Assembly: GCF_947286155.1 (NCBI RefSeq)
Contig: NZ_CAMYPD010000061.1
Coordinates: 1-13,746 of the forward strand
DNA: 13,746 bases
Origin: an uncultured Tessaracoccus sp.
GTDB taxonomy: Bacteria; Actinomycetota; Actinomycetes; Propionibacteriales; Propionibacteriaceae
Direction: 5' to 3'
Numbering within the stretch: the stretch's first letter is position 1; every line of letters begins with the position of its first letter. A program made the translations under genes and the position numbers. This document shows, piece by piece, positions 1 through 6,821 of this stretch. The notes under the pieces are model-generated. The model ran no database searches and was not told the DNA's origin. It saw only the letters and a program-made list of their open reading frames with translations.

Positions 1-46
1 TACACGTAAGGAGTCGTCGGCAGCGTCAGATGTGTATAAGAGACAG
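1..46 (+). other. Nextera i5-side sequencing adapter (artifact)
   Basis: This is library adapter, not genome. Bases 1-5 (TACAC) are the end of the P5 primer, 6-13 (GTAAGGAG) match the Nextera i5 index N505/S505, 14-27 (TCGTCGGCAGCGTC) are the Read 1 adapter, and 28-46 (AGATGTGTATAAGAGACAG) are the 19-bp Tn5 mosaic end. Genomic sequence begins at 47. Any open reading frame that starts in this stretch is spurious. Confidence 0.98.
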
Positions 47-80
47 GATCTATCTTTGCCCCATTAGGGTATTTACGCGC
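47..80. other. Short genomic remnant beyond the rpsT terminator
   Basis: Thirty-four genomic bases lie between the adapter and the rpsT terminator. They are too short to assign. In many actinobacteria holA lies near rpsT, but nothing visible here supports that call. Confidence 0.3.
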
Positions 81-119
81 AAAACAGCGCCTCGGCCACC
101 GAGTAGGGCCGAGGCGCTG
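81..119 (-). terminator. Intrinsic terminator of rpsT
   Basis: There is a perfect 13-bp inverted repeat, CAGCGCCTCGGCC (85-97) and GGCCGAGGCGCTG (107-119), with a 9-nt loop. Read on the minus strand it lies 17 bases past the rpsT stop codon and is followed by TTTT (84-81). That is the layout of a Rho-independent terminator, although the T-tract is short. On the plus strand no T-run follows, so it probably works in one direction only. Confidence 0.88.
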
Positions 120-136
120 AACCTGACTTGCTGGTA

Positions 137-403
137 TCAGGCCTGCAACGCAGCGGTTGCCGACGAGAGCGCCGACTTGCGGTTTGCGGCCTGGTTGGCG
201 TGGATGACGCCCTTGGAAACGGCCTTGTCCAGAGCGCGGTTCGCGACGGCGGTGAGTTCTGCTGCCTTCTCGGCATCGCCCTCGGCGATGGCGGCGCGGG
301 CCTCACGCACGTGCGTGCGCAGCTTCGACTTCACGGCCTTGTTGCGCTGGCGCGCAACTTCGTTGGTCTTGTTGCGCTTCATCTGGGACTTGATGTTTGC
401 CAC
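137..403 (-). CDS. rpsT: 30S ribosomal protein S20
   Basis: Ribosomal protein S20 is a primary binding protein of 16S rRNA in the small subunit. The 88-residue product begins (M)ANIKSQMKRNKTN, the hallmark S20 amino terminus, and is rich in Lys, Arg and Ala, with helical stretches such as RNKAVKSKLRTHVREAR and a small C-terminal end ATAALQA. The length fits the family. The start is GTG at 403-401: it gives the conserved N-terminus and has AGAAGGA six bases upstream. The frame stays open upstream to 499, but that extension would add 32 residues unlike any S20. The gene stands alone, divergent from lepA, and ends at a strong terminator. Identification is secure. Confidence 0.97.
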   Translation of the reverse strand: MANIKSQMKRNKTNEVARQRNKAVKSKLRTHVREARAAIAEGDAEKAAELTAVANRALDKAVSKGVIHANQAANRKSALSSATAALQA

Positions 404-409
404 GAAAAA

Positions 410-416
410 TCCTTCT
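410..416 (-). promoter_or_regulatory. Ribosome binding site of rpsT
   Basis: AGAAGGA on the minus strand, six bases before the GTG at 403. It decides the start in favour of the 88-residue S20 over the upstream in-frame extension. Confidence 0.8.
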
Positions 417-453
417 GGTGCTCGGTGATGCGCCAACCTTGACGCGACGATCC

Positions 454-483
454 ACAATACATGGCAAGGCCGCACCTCACCAA
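454..483 (-). promoter_or_regulatory. Candidate rpsT promoter
   Basis: On the minus strand TTGGTG (483-478) and TATTGT (459-454) are separated by 18 bases. TATTGT fits the TANNNT -10 pattern common in actinobacteria; the -35 matches TTGACA at three of six positions. This would give a leader of about 44 bases. It is a prediction by eye. Confidence 0.35.
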
Positions 484-568
484 ATGCGCGGCGGAGCAAC
501 TCGCCAAGTGCAGCGCAAGGTGAGATGATAGGCCGTCAGAAGTCCCGTTTCTATGCAAGGAATGATGC

Positions 569-2395
569 ATGGCCATCCCAGGCAAGACCGATCCGTCGAT
601 CATCCGCAACTTCTGCATCATTGCACACATCGACCACGGAAAGTCGACGCTCGCGGACCGCATGCTGCAACTCACCAAGGTCGTCGACGACCGCAGCATG
701 CGCGCGCAATACCTCGACCGGATGGACATCGAGCGCGAACGCGGCATCACCATCAAGTCCCAGGCCGTGCGAATGACGTGGCCGGTGGGCGACACCGTGC
801 ACGTGCTCAACATGATCGACACCCCTGGCCACGTCGACTTCAACTACGAGGTATCGCGCTCCCTGCAGGCCTGTGAAGGGGCGATCCTGCTCGTTGACGC
901 GGCGCAAGGCATCGAAGCGCAGACGCTTGCCAACCTCTACCTCGCACTCGAGGCAGAGCTCACCATCATCCCGGTGCTCAATAAGATCGACCTGCCTGGC
1001 GCCGATCCAGAGAAGTACGCCGCCGAGCTGGCGTCCATCATCGGCTGCGACGAGGACGAAGTGTTGCGGGTCTCCGGCAAAACCGGAGTGGGCGTGCCCG
1101 AGTTGCTCGACGCCGTCGTCGAGCGAATCCCTGCCCCCGTGGGCGACGCCGACGGGCCAGCGCGCGCGCTCATCTTCGACTCGGTGTACGACACGTTCCG
1201 CGGTGTGGTCACCTACGTCCGCGTCGTCGACGGCGCGCTGCGTCACCGCGACCGCATCCAGATGATGTCCACCGGTGCCCAGCACGAACTGCTCGAGGTC
1301 GGCGTCATCGCACCTGACCCGTCCAAGCAGAATGCCATCGGCGTCGGCGAGGTGGGCTACCTCATCACGGGCGTGAAGGACGTGCGGCAGTCTCGCGTCG
1401 GCGACACGGTCACCGTCGCAACCGCACCTGCGACAGAAGATTTGGGCGGCTACGAGCCTCCCGTGCCCATGGTCTACGCCGGCCTCTACCCGATCGACGG
1501 CGACGACTTCACCGAGCTTCGTGAGGCGCTGGAGAAGCTGCAGCTCAACGACGCCGCGCTGCTGTACGAACCCGAGACGTCGAGCGCGCTCGGCTTCGGT
1601 TTCCGCATCGGCTTCCTCGGCCTACTGCACATGGAGATCGTGCGCGAGCGGCTTGAGCGCGAGTTCAACCTGGACCTCATCTCGACAGCGCCGAGCGTGG
1701 TGTACCGCGTGGTGATGGAGGACCACTCCGAACACATCGTGACGAACCCGTCGGAGTTCCCTGAGGGCAAGGTCGACGAGGTGTACGAGCCCGTCGTCGA
1801 CGCCACCATCCTCGCGCCCGCAGAGTTTATCGGTACCATCCTCGAGCTGTGTCAGACCAGGCGCGGCGTGCAGAAGGGTCTCGACTATCTGTCAGAAGAT
1901 CGGGTGGAGATTCGCTACCAGCTGCCGCTCGGCGAAATCGTCTTCGACTTCTTCGACGCGCTCAAGTCGCGGACGAAGGGGTACGCATCGCTCGACTACG
2001 AACCTGCCGGCGAAGCACCGGCCGACCTGGTGAAAGTCGATATTTTGCTGCACGGCGACCCCGTCGACGCGTTCTCCGCCATCGTGCACCGCGAATCCGC
2101 CTACTCCTACGGACTCCAGATGGCATCCAAGCTCAAGGAGCTCATCCCGAGGCAGCAGTTCGAGGTGCCCATCCAGGCCGCCATCGGCTCGCGCGTGATC
2201 GCGCGCGAGACCATCCGCGCCATCCGCAAGGACGTGCTCTCGAAGTGCTACGGCGGCGACATCTCGCGAAAGCGCAAGCTGCTCGAAAAGCAGAAGGAAG
2301 GCAAGAAGCGCATGAAGATGGTGGGCCGAGTCGAGGTGCCGCAAGAGGCCTTCGTCGCGGCGCTGTCCACGTCGGAGCCGGCAAAGAAGAACTAG
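569..2395 (+). CDS. lepA: Elongation factor 4 (LepA), translational GTPase
   Basis: LepA/EF4 is a ribosome-associated GTPase proposed to help back-translocation, initiation or 30S maturation. The 608-residue length fits the family. G motifs are all present: P-loop region AHIDHGKST (19-27), switch I RGITIK (58-63), DTPGH (84-88, including the catalytic-type His88) and NKID (138-141). The later part follows the EF-G-like layout (domains II, III, V), ending in the LepA-specific C-terminal domain around YGGDISRKRKLLEKQKEGKK, which marks it as LepA rather than EF-G or TypA. The ATG at 569 is preceded by AAGGA (557-561) at 7 bases. The gene is divergent from rpsT; its stop codon is 12 bases from the end of the convergent permease gene. 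No promoter could be called confidently upstream. Confidence 0.98.
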   Translation: MAIPGKTDPSIIRNFCIIAHIDHGKSTLADRMLQLTKVVDDRSMRAQYLDRMDIERERGITIKSQAVRMTWPVGDTVHVLNMIDTPGHVDFNYEVSRSLQACEGAILLVDAAQGIEAQTLANLYLALEAELTIIPVLNKIDLPGADPEKYAAELASIIGCDEDEVLRVSGKTGVGVPELLDAVVERIPAPVGDADGPARALIFDSVYDTFRGVVTYVRVVDGALRHRDRIQMMSTGAQHELLEVGVIAPDPSKQNAIGVGEVGYLITGVKDVRQSRVGDTVTVATAPATEDLGGYEPPVPMVYAGLYPIDGDDFTELREALEKLQLNDAALLYEPETSSALGFGFRIGFLGLLHMEIVRERLEREFNLDLISTAPSVVYRVVMEDHSEHIVTNPSEFPEGKVDEVYEPVVDATILAPAEFIGTILELCQTRRGVQKGLDYLSEDRVEIRYQLPLGEIVFDFFDALKSRTKGYASLDYEPAGEAPADLVKVDILLHGDPVDAFSAIVHRESAYSYGLQMASKLKELIPRQQFEVPIQAAIGSRVIARETIRAIRKDVLSKCYGGDISRKRKLLEKQKEGKKRMKMVGRVEVPQEAFVAALSTSEPAKKN

Positions 2396-2401
2396 CCGCC
2401 G

Positions 2402-2416
2402 CTGCGCCTAGCGCAG
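2402..2416. other. Small hairpin between convergent gene ends
   Basis: CTGCGC (2402-2407) and GCGCAG (2411-2416) form a 6-bp stem whose 3-base loop is the stop codon of the minus-strand permease. No T-run follows on either strand. It might act as a weak shared end signal for lepA and the permease gene, but the evidence is structural only. Confidence 0.3.
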
Positions 2417-3223
2417 GCCCGACGTGGTGAAGCCTCGCACCAGGTAACGCTGGAGGAACAGGAACATCACCAGCATGGGCAGAATCGCGATGATGGAGCC
2501 CATGAACAGTTCCGGCAACCGCACGCCTTGGCTGGTCATGAACTGCGACAGGGCCACCTGCACGGTGCGTGTGTTGTCGCGGCCAACCAGGCTGGGCCAG
2601 AGGAACGCGTTCCAGGCGCCGAGCAGCACGATGGTGCCGACGGCGGTGATGATCTCCTTGGAGTTCGGCACCACGATGCGCCAGAACACACCCCATGGTG
2701 TGCATCCGTCGACGAAGGCGGCGTCCTCCAGCTCCTCGGGGAAATCGAGGAAGAATTGGCGGAACAGGTACGTCGCAAACGCTGAGAAAGCCGCCGGAAT
2801 CACCAGGCCGCGGTAGGTGTCAATCCATCCGAACTGGGCGGTCATGATGAACGTCGGCACGAAGGTCATCGTCGCGGGAACCATAAGCGTGAATACCGTG
2901 AGCCCCAGTAGGAAGCTGGCGAGCCTGTGCTTCCAGCGCGCCAGCGCGTAGCCGGCCATGAGGCTGACGAGCACCGTGATGATGGTCTGCAAGCTGGCGG
3001 TGACGGCCGAGTTCAGCATGGCTGACCCGATACCGATCGTGTCGTTGGCAAGCAGCGACTTCAGGTTCGTGAAGTCGAGCTGGTTGGGGAGCCAGTGCCA
3101 ATTCGGCGACGCGATGTGCTTCTGCGTCGAGAATGCGTTGCGGAACATCACGTAGAACGGCAGCAGGAAGAACAGCGTCAGCATGATGAGCAGCGCATAC
3201 CGGGCGATCCTGGATGCTTTCAT
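2408..3223 (-). CDS. Carbohydrate ABC transporter permease, MalG-like
   Basis: Inner-membrane permease of a CUT1-type sugar importer, the second of two permeases in this operon. The 271-residue protein has six predicted membrane helices, roughly at 10-28, 70-95, 103-128, 138-160, 190-212 and 241-260. The cytoplasmic EAA loop that contacts the ATPase reads EDAAFVDGCTPWGVFWRIVVP, starting at Glu166, with conserved Asp172-Gly173. The C-terminus is short (RGFTTSGLR), as in MalG-type partners. Its ATG (3223-3221) overlaps the stop codon of the upstream permease in an ATGA arrangement, so translation is probably coupled. It ends the operon without room for a separate terminator before lepA. The substrate cannot be read from the sequence. 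Confidence 0.93.
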   Translation of the reverse strand: MKASRIARYALLIMLTLFFLLPFYVMFRNAFSTQKHIASPNWHWLPNQLDFTNLKSLLANDTIGIGSAMLNSAVTASLQTIITVLVSLMAGYALARWKHRLASFLLGLTVFTLMVPATMTFVPTFIMTAQFGWIDTYRGLVIPAAFSAFATYLFRQFFLDFPEELEDAAFVDGCTPWGVFWRIVVPNSKEIITAVGTIVLLGAWNAFLWPSLVGRDNTRTVQVALSQFMTSQGVRLPELFMGSIIAILPMLVMFLFLQRYLVRGFTTSGLR

Positions 3224-4158
3224 GCTTTTGCCTTCTTCGCTGCGCGTCGCTCCTTGCGCTCCTCCCGGCTCATGAGCCAGTTCTGTGCCAGGGAGAACAG
3301 CACGATGATGGCCGCAAGAATCATGGTGCCCGCGCCGCCCAAACCGAGGTTCTGTTGCCCGCCGCCGAACGAGATCAGGTACAGGTGCACCAGGGGCGGG
3401 CGTCCATAGGGCGGGTAGGACCCGATGGTGCCCAGCATGTTGTAGAACTCGTCGAATGCCTGGAACGCGTTGATGAGGAGCAACATGATGACCGCCACGC
3501 TGGTAGCGCGAAGCTGGGGGAGTGTGATGTAGCGAAGCACTCGCCAGCCGGAGGCTCCGTCGATGGCCGCCGCCTCGTAGGTATCAACCGGGATGCGCTG
3601 CAGTCCGGCGATGATGAGGATCATGTAGAAGCCCACCTGCAGCCACAGTCGAACGCTGATGAGCGCGATCCAGTAGAGGTTGTTACCGCCTCCGAGCCAG
3701 TTGACGGAGTCGCCACCCCAGGAGCGGATGAGCGAGTTCAGCATGCCGAAGCGGGCGTTGTTGAAGAACACGAGCCGCCAGATGATGGCCGCGACGACGT
3801 AACTCACCGCCGACGGGATGAAGAACACCGAGCGGAAGAACGCCTGGCCCCATTTGAGGTCGTTGAGCAGGAGCGCTAGCCCTAGTGAACACACATATGT
3901 GAGTGGCACGATCACGAGCGAGAACACGACGAACACGGCCAGCGAGTTGATGAAGAGTTCGTCGCCCAACAAGCTGGTGTAGTTGTCCAACCCGACGAAC
4001 TTCGTCGGCGTGATCGTGTTCTTGGCCTCGAAGAAGGACAGGTACGCGCTCCACACCACGGGCACGTAGACGAAGACCGTCAGCCCGAGGAAAAACGGTG
4101 CGACGAATACCAGGAACCACAGGTTGCGGCCCTGGTATCCGCGCAGGCGTTGCCACAC
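3220..4158 (-). CDS. Carbohydrate ABC transporter permease, MalF/UgpA-like
   Basis: First permease of the sugar importer, 312 residues. Predicted helices lie near 13-34, 72-97, 107-131, 163-185, 216-237 and 276-296. The EAA loop reads YEAAAIDGASGWRVLRYITLP, with Glu195 and Asp200-Gly201. The segment FEAKNTITPTKFVGLDNY after the first helix is typical of this family. The C-terminus is strongly basic (REERKERRAAKKAKA). The start taken is GTG at 4158, seven bases after the stop of the binding-protein gene; the nearest purine-rich element (AAGG) is rather far at about 12 bases, so translation may depend on coupling to the upstream gene. The four-base overlap with the next permease supports co-expression. 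Confidence 0.92.
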   Translation of the reverse strand: MWQRLRGYQGRNLWFLVFVAPFFLGLTVFVYVPVVWSAYLSFFEAKNTITPTKFVGLDNYTSLLGDELFINSLAVFVVFSLVIVPLTYVCSLGLALLLNDLKWGQAFFRSVFFIPSAVSYVVAAIIWRLVFFNNARFGMLNSLIRSWGGDSVNWLGGGNNLYWIALISVRLWLQVGFYMILIIAGLQRIPVDTYEAAAIDGASGWRVLRYITLPQLRATSVAVIMLLLINAFQAFDEFYNMLGTIGSYPPYGRPPLVHLYLISFGGGQQNLGLGGAGTMILAAIIVLFSLAQNWLMSREERKERRAAKKAKA

Positions 4159-4165
4159 GTCGGGA

Positions 4166-5443
4166 TCAGCCTTGCAGCTTGGCGAGTTCCTTCTTCGCCA
4201 GGTCGCCGAACTTGGAGAACGCGCTCTTCGGGTCGGCGCCGTCCACGATCACCTTGCTCACAGCCGCACCGTACGCTTCACCGAGCGAGCCGGACCACAT
4301 GATGTCGTTGGCGAAGCCATTCTCGCTGACGAACTTGGCGGCGTCGGCGCCTGGGCCGTCCTTGAACTGTTCCGTCTGCGAGGCCAGCGCGTCCTTCGCT
4401 GGGATGTGCACGCCGTAGGCAGTGGAGAAGTCGATCTGCTTGTCTTCCTGGTCGATCCACAGCCACTTGATGAACTCCTTAGCGGCATCGACGTGCTTGC
4501 TCTTCGCGTTGACGCACGCGCCGAACGCGCCGAACGGCACCGCCGGACGGCCCTTCCCGCCAATCGCGGGGAATGGCAGCACGCCGAAGTCGTCGTCGAA
4601 GGCTTCCTGCACCTGGGGGAGGCCCCAGAGCCCGCCCCACTGGAAGGCGCACTCCTCATTCACGAACGCCTCGGGGCCGTACCAATCGTTGGAAGCGCCC
4701 GACAACACAGCGCCCGACTTCACGAGCTCGCGGTAGTCGACGAGCGCCTGGTAGAAATCGTCGGTGAGGAATGCGGCCTCCGTGCGGTCGGCGTTGAGCT
4801 GATCGTGGCCCGACGCCCAAATGAAGATGGTGCCGAGCACGCCGACGCCCGAGTCGTTGCCAGCGAAGAAGCCGCCCATGTCCTTCGTGTTCACAGCCTT
4901 GGCGGCTGCAGCGAGATCTGCGAAGGTCTTCGGTGGTTCGATGCCCTTCTCTTCAAGCACCGACTTGCGGTAGAAGAGCATCTGCATATCGATGGTCTGC
5001 GGGATGGCGTAGATCTTGTCTTGGAACGTAAAGCGGTCGATCACAGCCTTGTTGAACTGGTCTTTCACCGGAGCCATGAGCTCGGTGAGGTCAGCGAGCT
5101 GCCCGCCGCGGATCATATCCAGCGAACCACCCTGCTCGAATTCGAACACGTCCGGGGCTTCGTCGGTCAGCAATGCAGCGCCGAGGATCTTCATGTAGTC
5201 GCCTGGGGTCCACTGCACGCTCACCTTGGCGTCGGTGTACTCAGAGGCGTACTTCTCGACGGCTTCCTTCACGCCGGCTTCGCCGTACTCGTGGTACCAC
5301 TGCTTGAGCGCAACATCGCTGTTGCTGCCGGAGCCTGCTGAACCGGAGGATCCTTCGAGTGGATTGTTGTCGCCGCATGCAGCGAGCACAGACAGGGCGG
5401 CGAGCCCGCCGCCGGATGCGAGGAGTGAACGTCGATTAATCAT
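4166..5443 (-). CDS. Sugar ABC transporter substrate-binding lipoprotein
   Basis: Extracytoplasmic binding protein of the importer, 425 residues from the ATG at 5443. The N-terminus MINRRSLLASGG has a twin-arginine-like RRSLL motif, then a hydrophobic stretch and a lipobox LAAC with Cys23 as the lipid anchor. A Ser/Gly-rich linker (about 24-42) follows. The mature part looks like an SBP_bac_1/8 family member: APDVFEFEQGG near residue 92, YAIPQTIDMQMLFYRKSVLEE and FIKWLWIDQED. The reading frame is open upstream to 5608, but that would run through the hemW promoter and bury the signal peptide, so 5443 is preferred. No good ribosome binding site precedes it. First gene of a three-gene operon; no ATPase or sugar-degrading enzyme is adjacent, so the ligand is unknown. 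Confidence 0.92.
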   Translation of the reverse strand: MINRRSLLASGGGLAALSVLAACGDNNPLEGSSGSAGSGSNSDVALKQWYHEYGEAGVKEAVEKYASEYTDAKVSVQWTPGDYMKILGAALLTDEAPDVFEFEQGGSLDMIRGGQLADLTELMAPVKDQFNKAVIDRFTFQDKIYAIPQTIDMQMLFYRKSVLEEKGIEPPKTFADLAAAAKAVNTKDMGGFFAGNDSGVGVLGTIFIWASGHDQLNADRTEAAFLTDDFYQALVDYRELVKSGAVLSGASNDWYGPEAFVNEECAFQWGGLWGLPQVQEAFDDDFGVLPFPAIGGKGRPAVPFGAFGACVNAKSKHVDAAKEFIKWLWIDQEDKQIDFSTAYGVHIPAKDALASQTEQFKDGPGADAAKFVSENGFANDIMWSGSLGEAYGAAVSKVIVDGADPKSAFSKFGDLAKKELAKLQG

Positions 5444-5457
5444 GAAACATAGTGTGT

Positions 5458-5473
5458 CATCTCGAGTGAGATG
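5458..5473. promoter_or_regulatory. Possible operator in front of the sugar transporter operon
   Basis: CATCTC-N4-GAGATG is a perfect 6-bp inverted repeat whose near edge is 15 bases upstream of the binding-protein ATG, in the divergent region with hemW. Position and symmetry suit a regulator site, for example for a LacI- or ROK-type sugar repressor. No such regulator is encoded in the window. A second palindrome, GGGCATGCCC, lies at 5478-5487. Both could be chance. Confidence 0.35.
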
Positions 5474-5533
5474 TTGGGGGCATGCCCACGCACGAATCTG
5501 TCTTCTGTAAGCGAACGGGTTGGGAGACGACGC

Positions 5534-5539
5534 TAGGCT
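5534..5539 (+). promoter_or_regulatory. -10 element of hemW, leaderless arrangement
   Basis: TAGGCT lies exactly seven bases before the GTG at 5547, placing the likely transcription start at or next to the start codon. No convincing -35 hexamer is visible. The same spacing recurs in front of other genes here. Confidence 0.55.
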
Positions 5540-5546
5540 TCCGCCC

Positions 5547-6731
5547 GTGGCTTCCCAACTCCCCGACGGTGAGCCCGCGCCCCGCGACGGTTCACTCCCA
5601 CCTGGCACCGACGTCGGTGCCCCGCTGTCGCTGTACGTGCACGTGCCGTTTTGTATGACGCGGTGTGGCTACTGCGATTTCAACACCTACACGCCGGCAG
5701 AGCTTGGATCGATGTCGCCTGGTGCCTATCTCTCCGCCGCGCGAGCCGAGCTGGACCTGGCCCGTCGCGTACTTGGGCCCCAGACCGTGCGCACGGTGTT
5801 TTTCGGCGGAGGTACCCCGACGATGCTGCCGCAGGGGGAGCTCGTCGGGCTGCTCGACGCGATTCGGGAGCGCTTCCCGATAGCCGACGACGCGGAGATC
5901 ACGACGGAGGCGAACCCGGAGAGCGTCGACGCGAGCTACTTCCAGGCGCTGCGCGACGGTGGGTTCACGCGCATCTCGTTGGGGTATCAGTCGTCGGTGC
6001 CGCACGTGCTGGAGGTGCTCGACCGCCGCCACAGCCCCGGGCGTGGCCTGGATGCGGCACGCTGGGCGTCGGGGGCCGGGTTCGAGCATGTCAGTCTCGA
6101 CCTCATCTATGGCACGCCGGGGGAGTCGTTCGATGATTGGCGACGAAGCCTCGACGCGGTGGCCGACACACCCGTCGACCACGTCAGCGCCTACTCGCTC
6201 ATCGTCGAAGAGGGAACACGCCTTGCCTTGCGCGTGCGCAAGGGTGAGCTGGCAATGCCGGACGAGGACGATCTCGCCGACAAATACATGATTGCCGACG
6301 AGTTCCTGGCCGCACGCGGTTTCCACAACTACGAGACCAGCAACTGGGCGCTGCCCGGCGGCGAGTGCCGACACAACATCGCCTATTGGAAAGGCGCGAA
6401 CTGGTGGGGGATCGGGCCGGGCGCGCACAGCCACGTCGGCGGCGTTCGGTTCTGGAACCGGAAACACCCGCGCGCCTACGCAGACGCCCTGGCTGCTGGC
6501 ATCTCGCCGGCGCAAGGGCGCGAGGTGCTCACCTCGGAGGACCGCCGCGTCGAACGGGTGCTGCTGGAGCTTCGGCTGGCCGACGGGCTCCCACTCAGCG
6601 TGCTGACGCCGTCGGAACGTGAGCGCGTTCCTTCGATGGCAGCGCGAGGGCTGGTCGATGTCGTCGACGGGCGGCTCATCGTGCGACGGCGCCTGCTGGC
6701 TGACGGGATCATCCGCGACCTACTCGACTGA
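5547..6731 (+). CDS. hemW: Radical SAM heme chaperone HemW
   Basis: HemW (often misnamed coproporphyrinogen III oxidase, HemN) binds heme and a [4Fe-4S] cluster and is thought to deliver heme to proteins. The 394-residue product has the radical-SAM cysteines CMTRCGYC (Cys36, Cys40, Cys43), the GGGTP motif (87-91) that helps bind S-adenosylmethionine, and the HemW signature HNIAYW (276-281). The extra cysteine that follows the cluster motif in true HemN is absent (DFN instead). The frame opens earlier at a TTG (5520), but the GTG at 5547 is preferred: it follows a TAGGCT element by seven bases and gives an N-terminus MASQLPDGEPAPRDGSLP typical of actinobacterial HemW. It lies divergent from the sugar transporter operon and upstream of the GntR/ABC operon, which has its own promoter. 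Confidence 0.95.
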   Translation: MASQLPDGEPAPRDGSLPPGTDVGAPLSLYVHVPFCMTRCGYCDFNTYTPAELGSMSPGAYLSAARAELDLARRVLGPQTVRTVFFGGGTPTMLPQGELVGLLDAIRERFPIADDAEITTEANPESVDASYFQALRDGGFTRISLGYQSSVPHVLEVLDRRHSPGRGLDAARWASGAGFEHVSLDLIYGTPGESFDDWRRSLDAVADTPVDHVSAYSLIVEEGTRLALRVRKGELAMPDEDDLADKYMIADEFLAARGFHNYETSNWALPGGECRHNIAYWKGANWWGIGPGAHSHVGGVRFWNRKHPRAYADALAAGISPAQGREVLTSEDRRVERVLLELRLADGLPLSVLTPSERERVPSMAARGLVDVVDGRLIVRRRLLADGIIRDLLD

Positions 6732-6755
6732 TACGCACCTTTTTGCTTTGAGGTG

Positions 6756-6784
6756 TTGACAGCGTAGCTCCACTGTCTTACTGT
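6756..6784 (+). promoter_or_regulatory. Promoter of the GntR/ABC operon
   Basis: A perfect TTGACA (6756-6761) and TACTGT (6779-6784) are separated by 17 bases, the optimal spacing. This is the best sigma-70-type promoter in the window. Transcription would start near 6791, giving a leader of about 30 bases with a good ribosome binding site. Confidence 0.85.
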
Positions 6785-6802
6785 ATTAAGCACCTAGTAC
6801 AG
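6781..6802. promoter_or_regulatory. Probable operator of the YtrA-type regulator
   Basis: CTGTATTA-N6-TAGTACAG is an inverted repeat with seven of eight arm positions matching. It overlaps the last four bases of the -10 element and the expected transcription start, so a bound repressor would block transcription. Its GTA/TAC-containing arms resemble the sites of YtrA-subfamily GntR proteins, and the adjacent gene encodes such a protein; autoregulation is inferred. Confidence 0.65.
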
Positions 6803-6809
6803 CAATGCA

Positions 6810-6814
6810 GGAGG
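6810..6814 (+). promoter_or_regulatory. Ribosome binding site of the GntR gene
   Basis: GGAGG lies seven bases before the ATG at 6822. It sits only one base before the alternative GTG at 6816, which rules that GTG out. Confidence 0.85.
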
Positions 6815-6821
6815 TGTGGGA

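Noticed and set aside
404..499. N-terminal extension of rpsT to 120 residues
   Set aside because: S20 proteins start at the ANIKSQ motif; the GTG at 403 has a good ribosome binding site and the extension is unlike the family.
551..1285. Minus-strand open frame (244 codons) opposite lepA
   Set aside because: Antisense shadow of the highly conserved LepA GTPase domain; no start signal or domain.
3892..3901. CACATATGTG palindrome
   Set aside because: It lies inside the MalF-like permease coding region, is short, and no regulatory role is indicated.
4124..5341. Long plus-strand open frame (405 codons) opposite the sugar-binding protein gene
   Set aside because: It is antisense to a gene with a clear signal peptide, lipobox and family features; the frame is open because of high GC and codon bias, and its translation has no recognisable domain.
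5444..5608. 55-residue N-terminal extension of the sugar-binding protein
   Set aside because: It would place the signal peptide and lipobox inside the protein and overlap the hemW start region.
6736..6755. CACCT/AGGTG hairpin after hemW as a terminator
   Set aside because: Only five pairs with a 10-base T-rich loop and no T-run after it; too weak to call.
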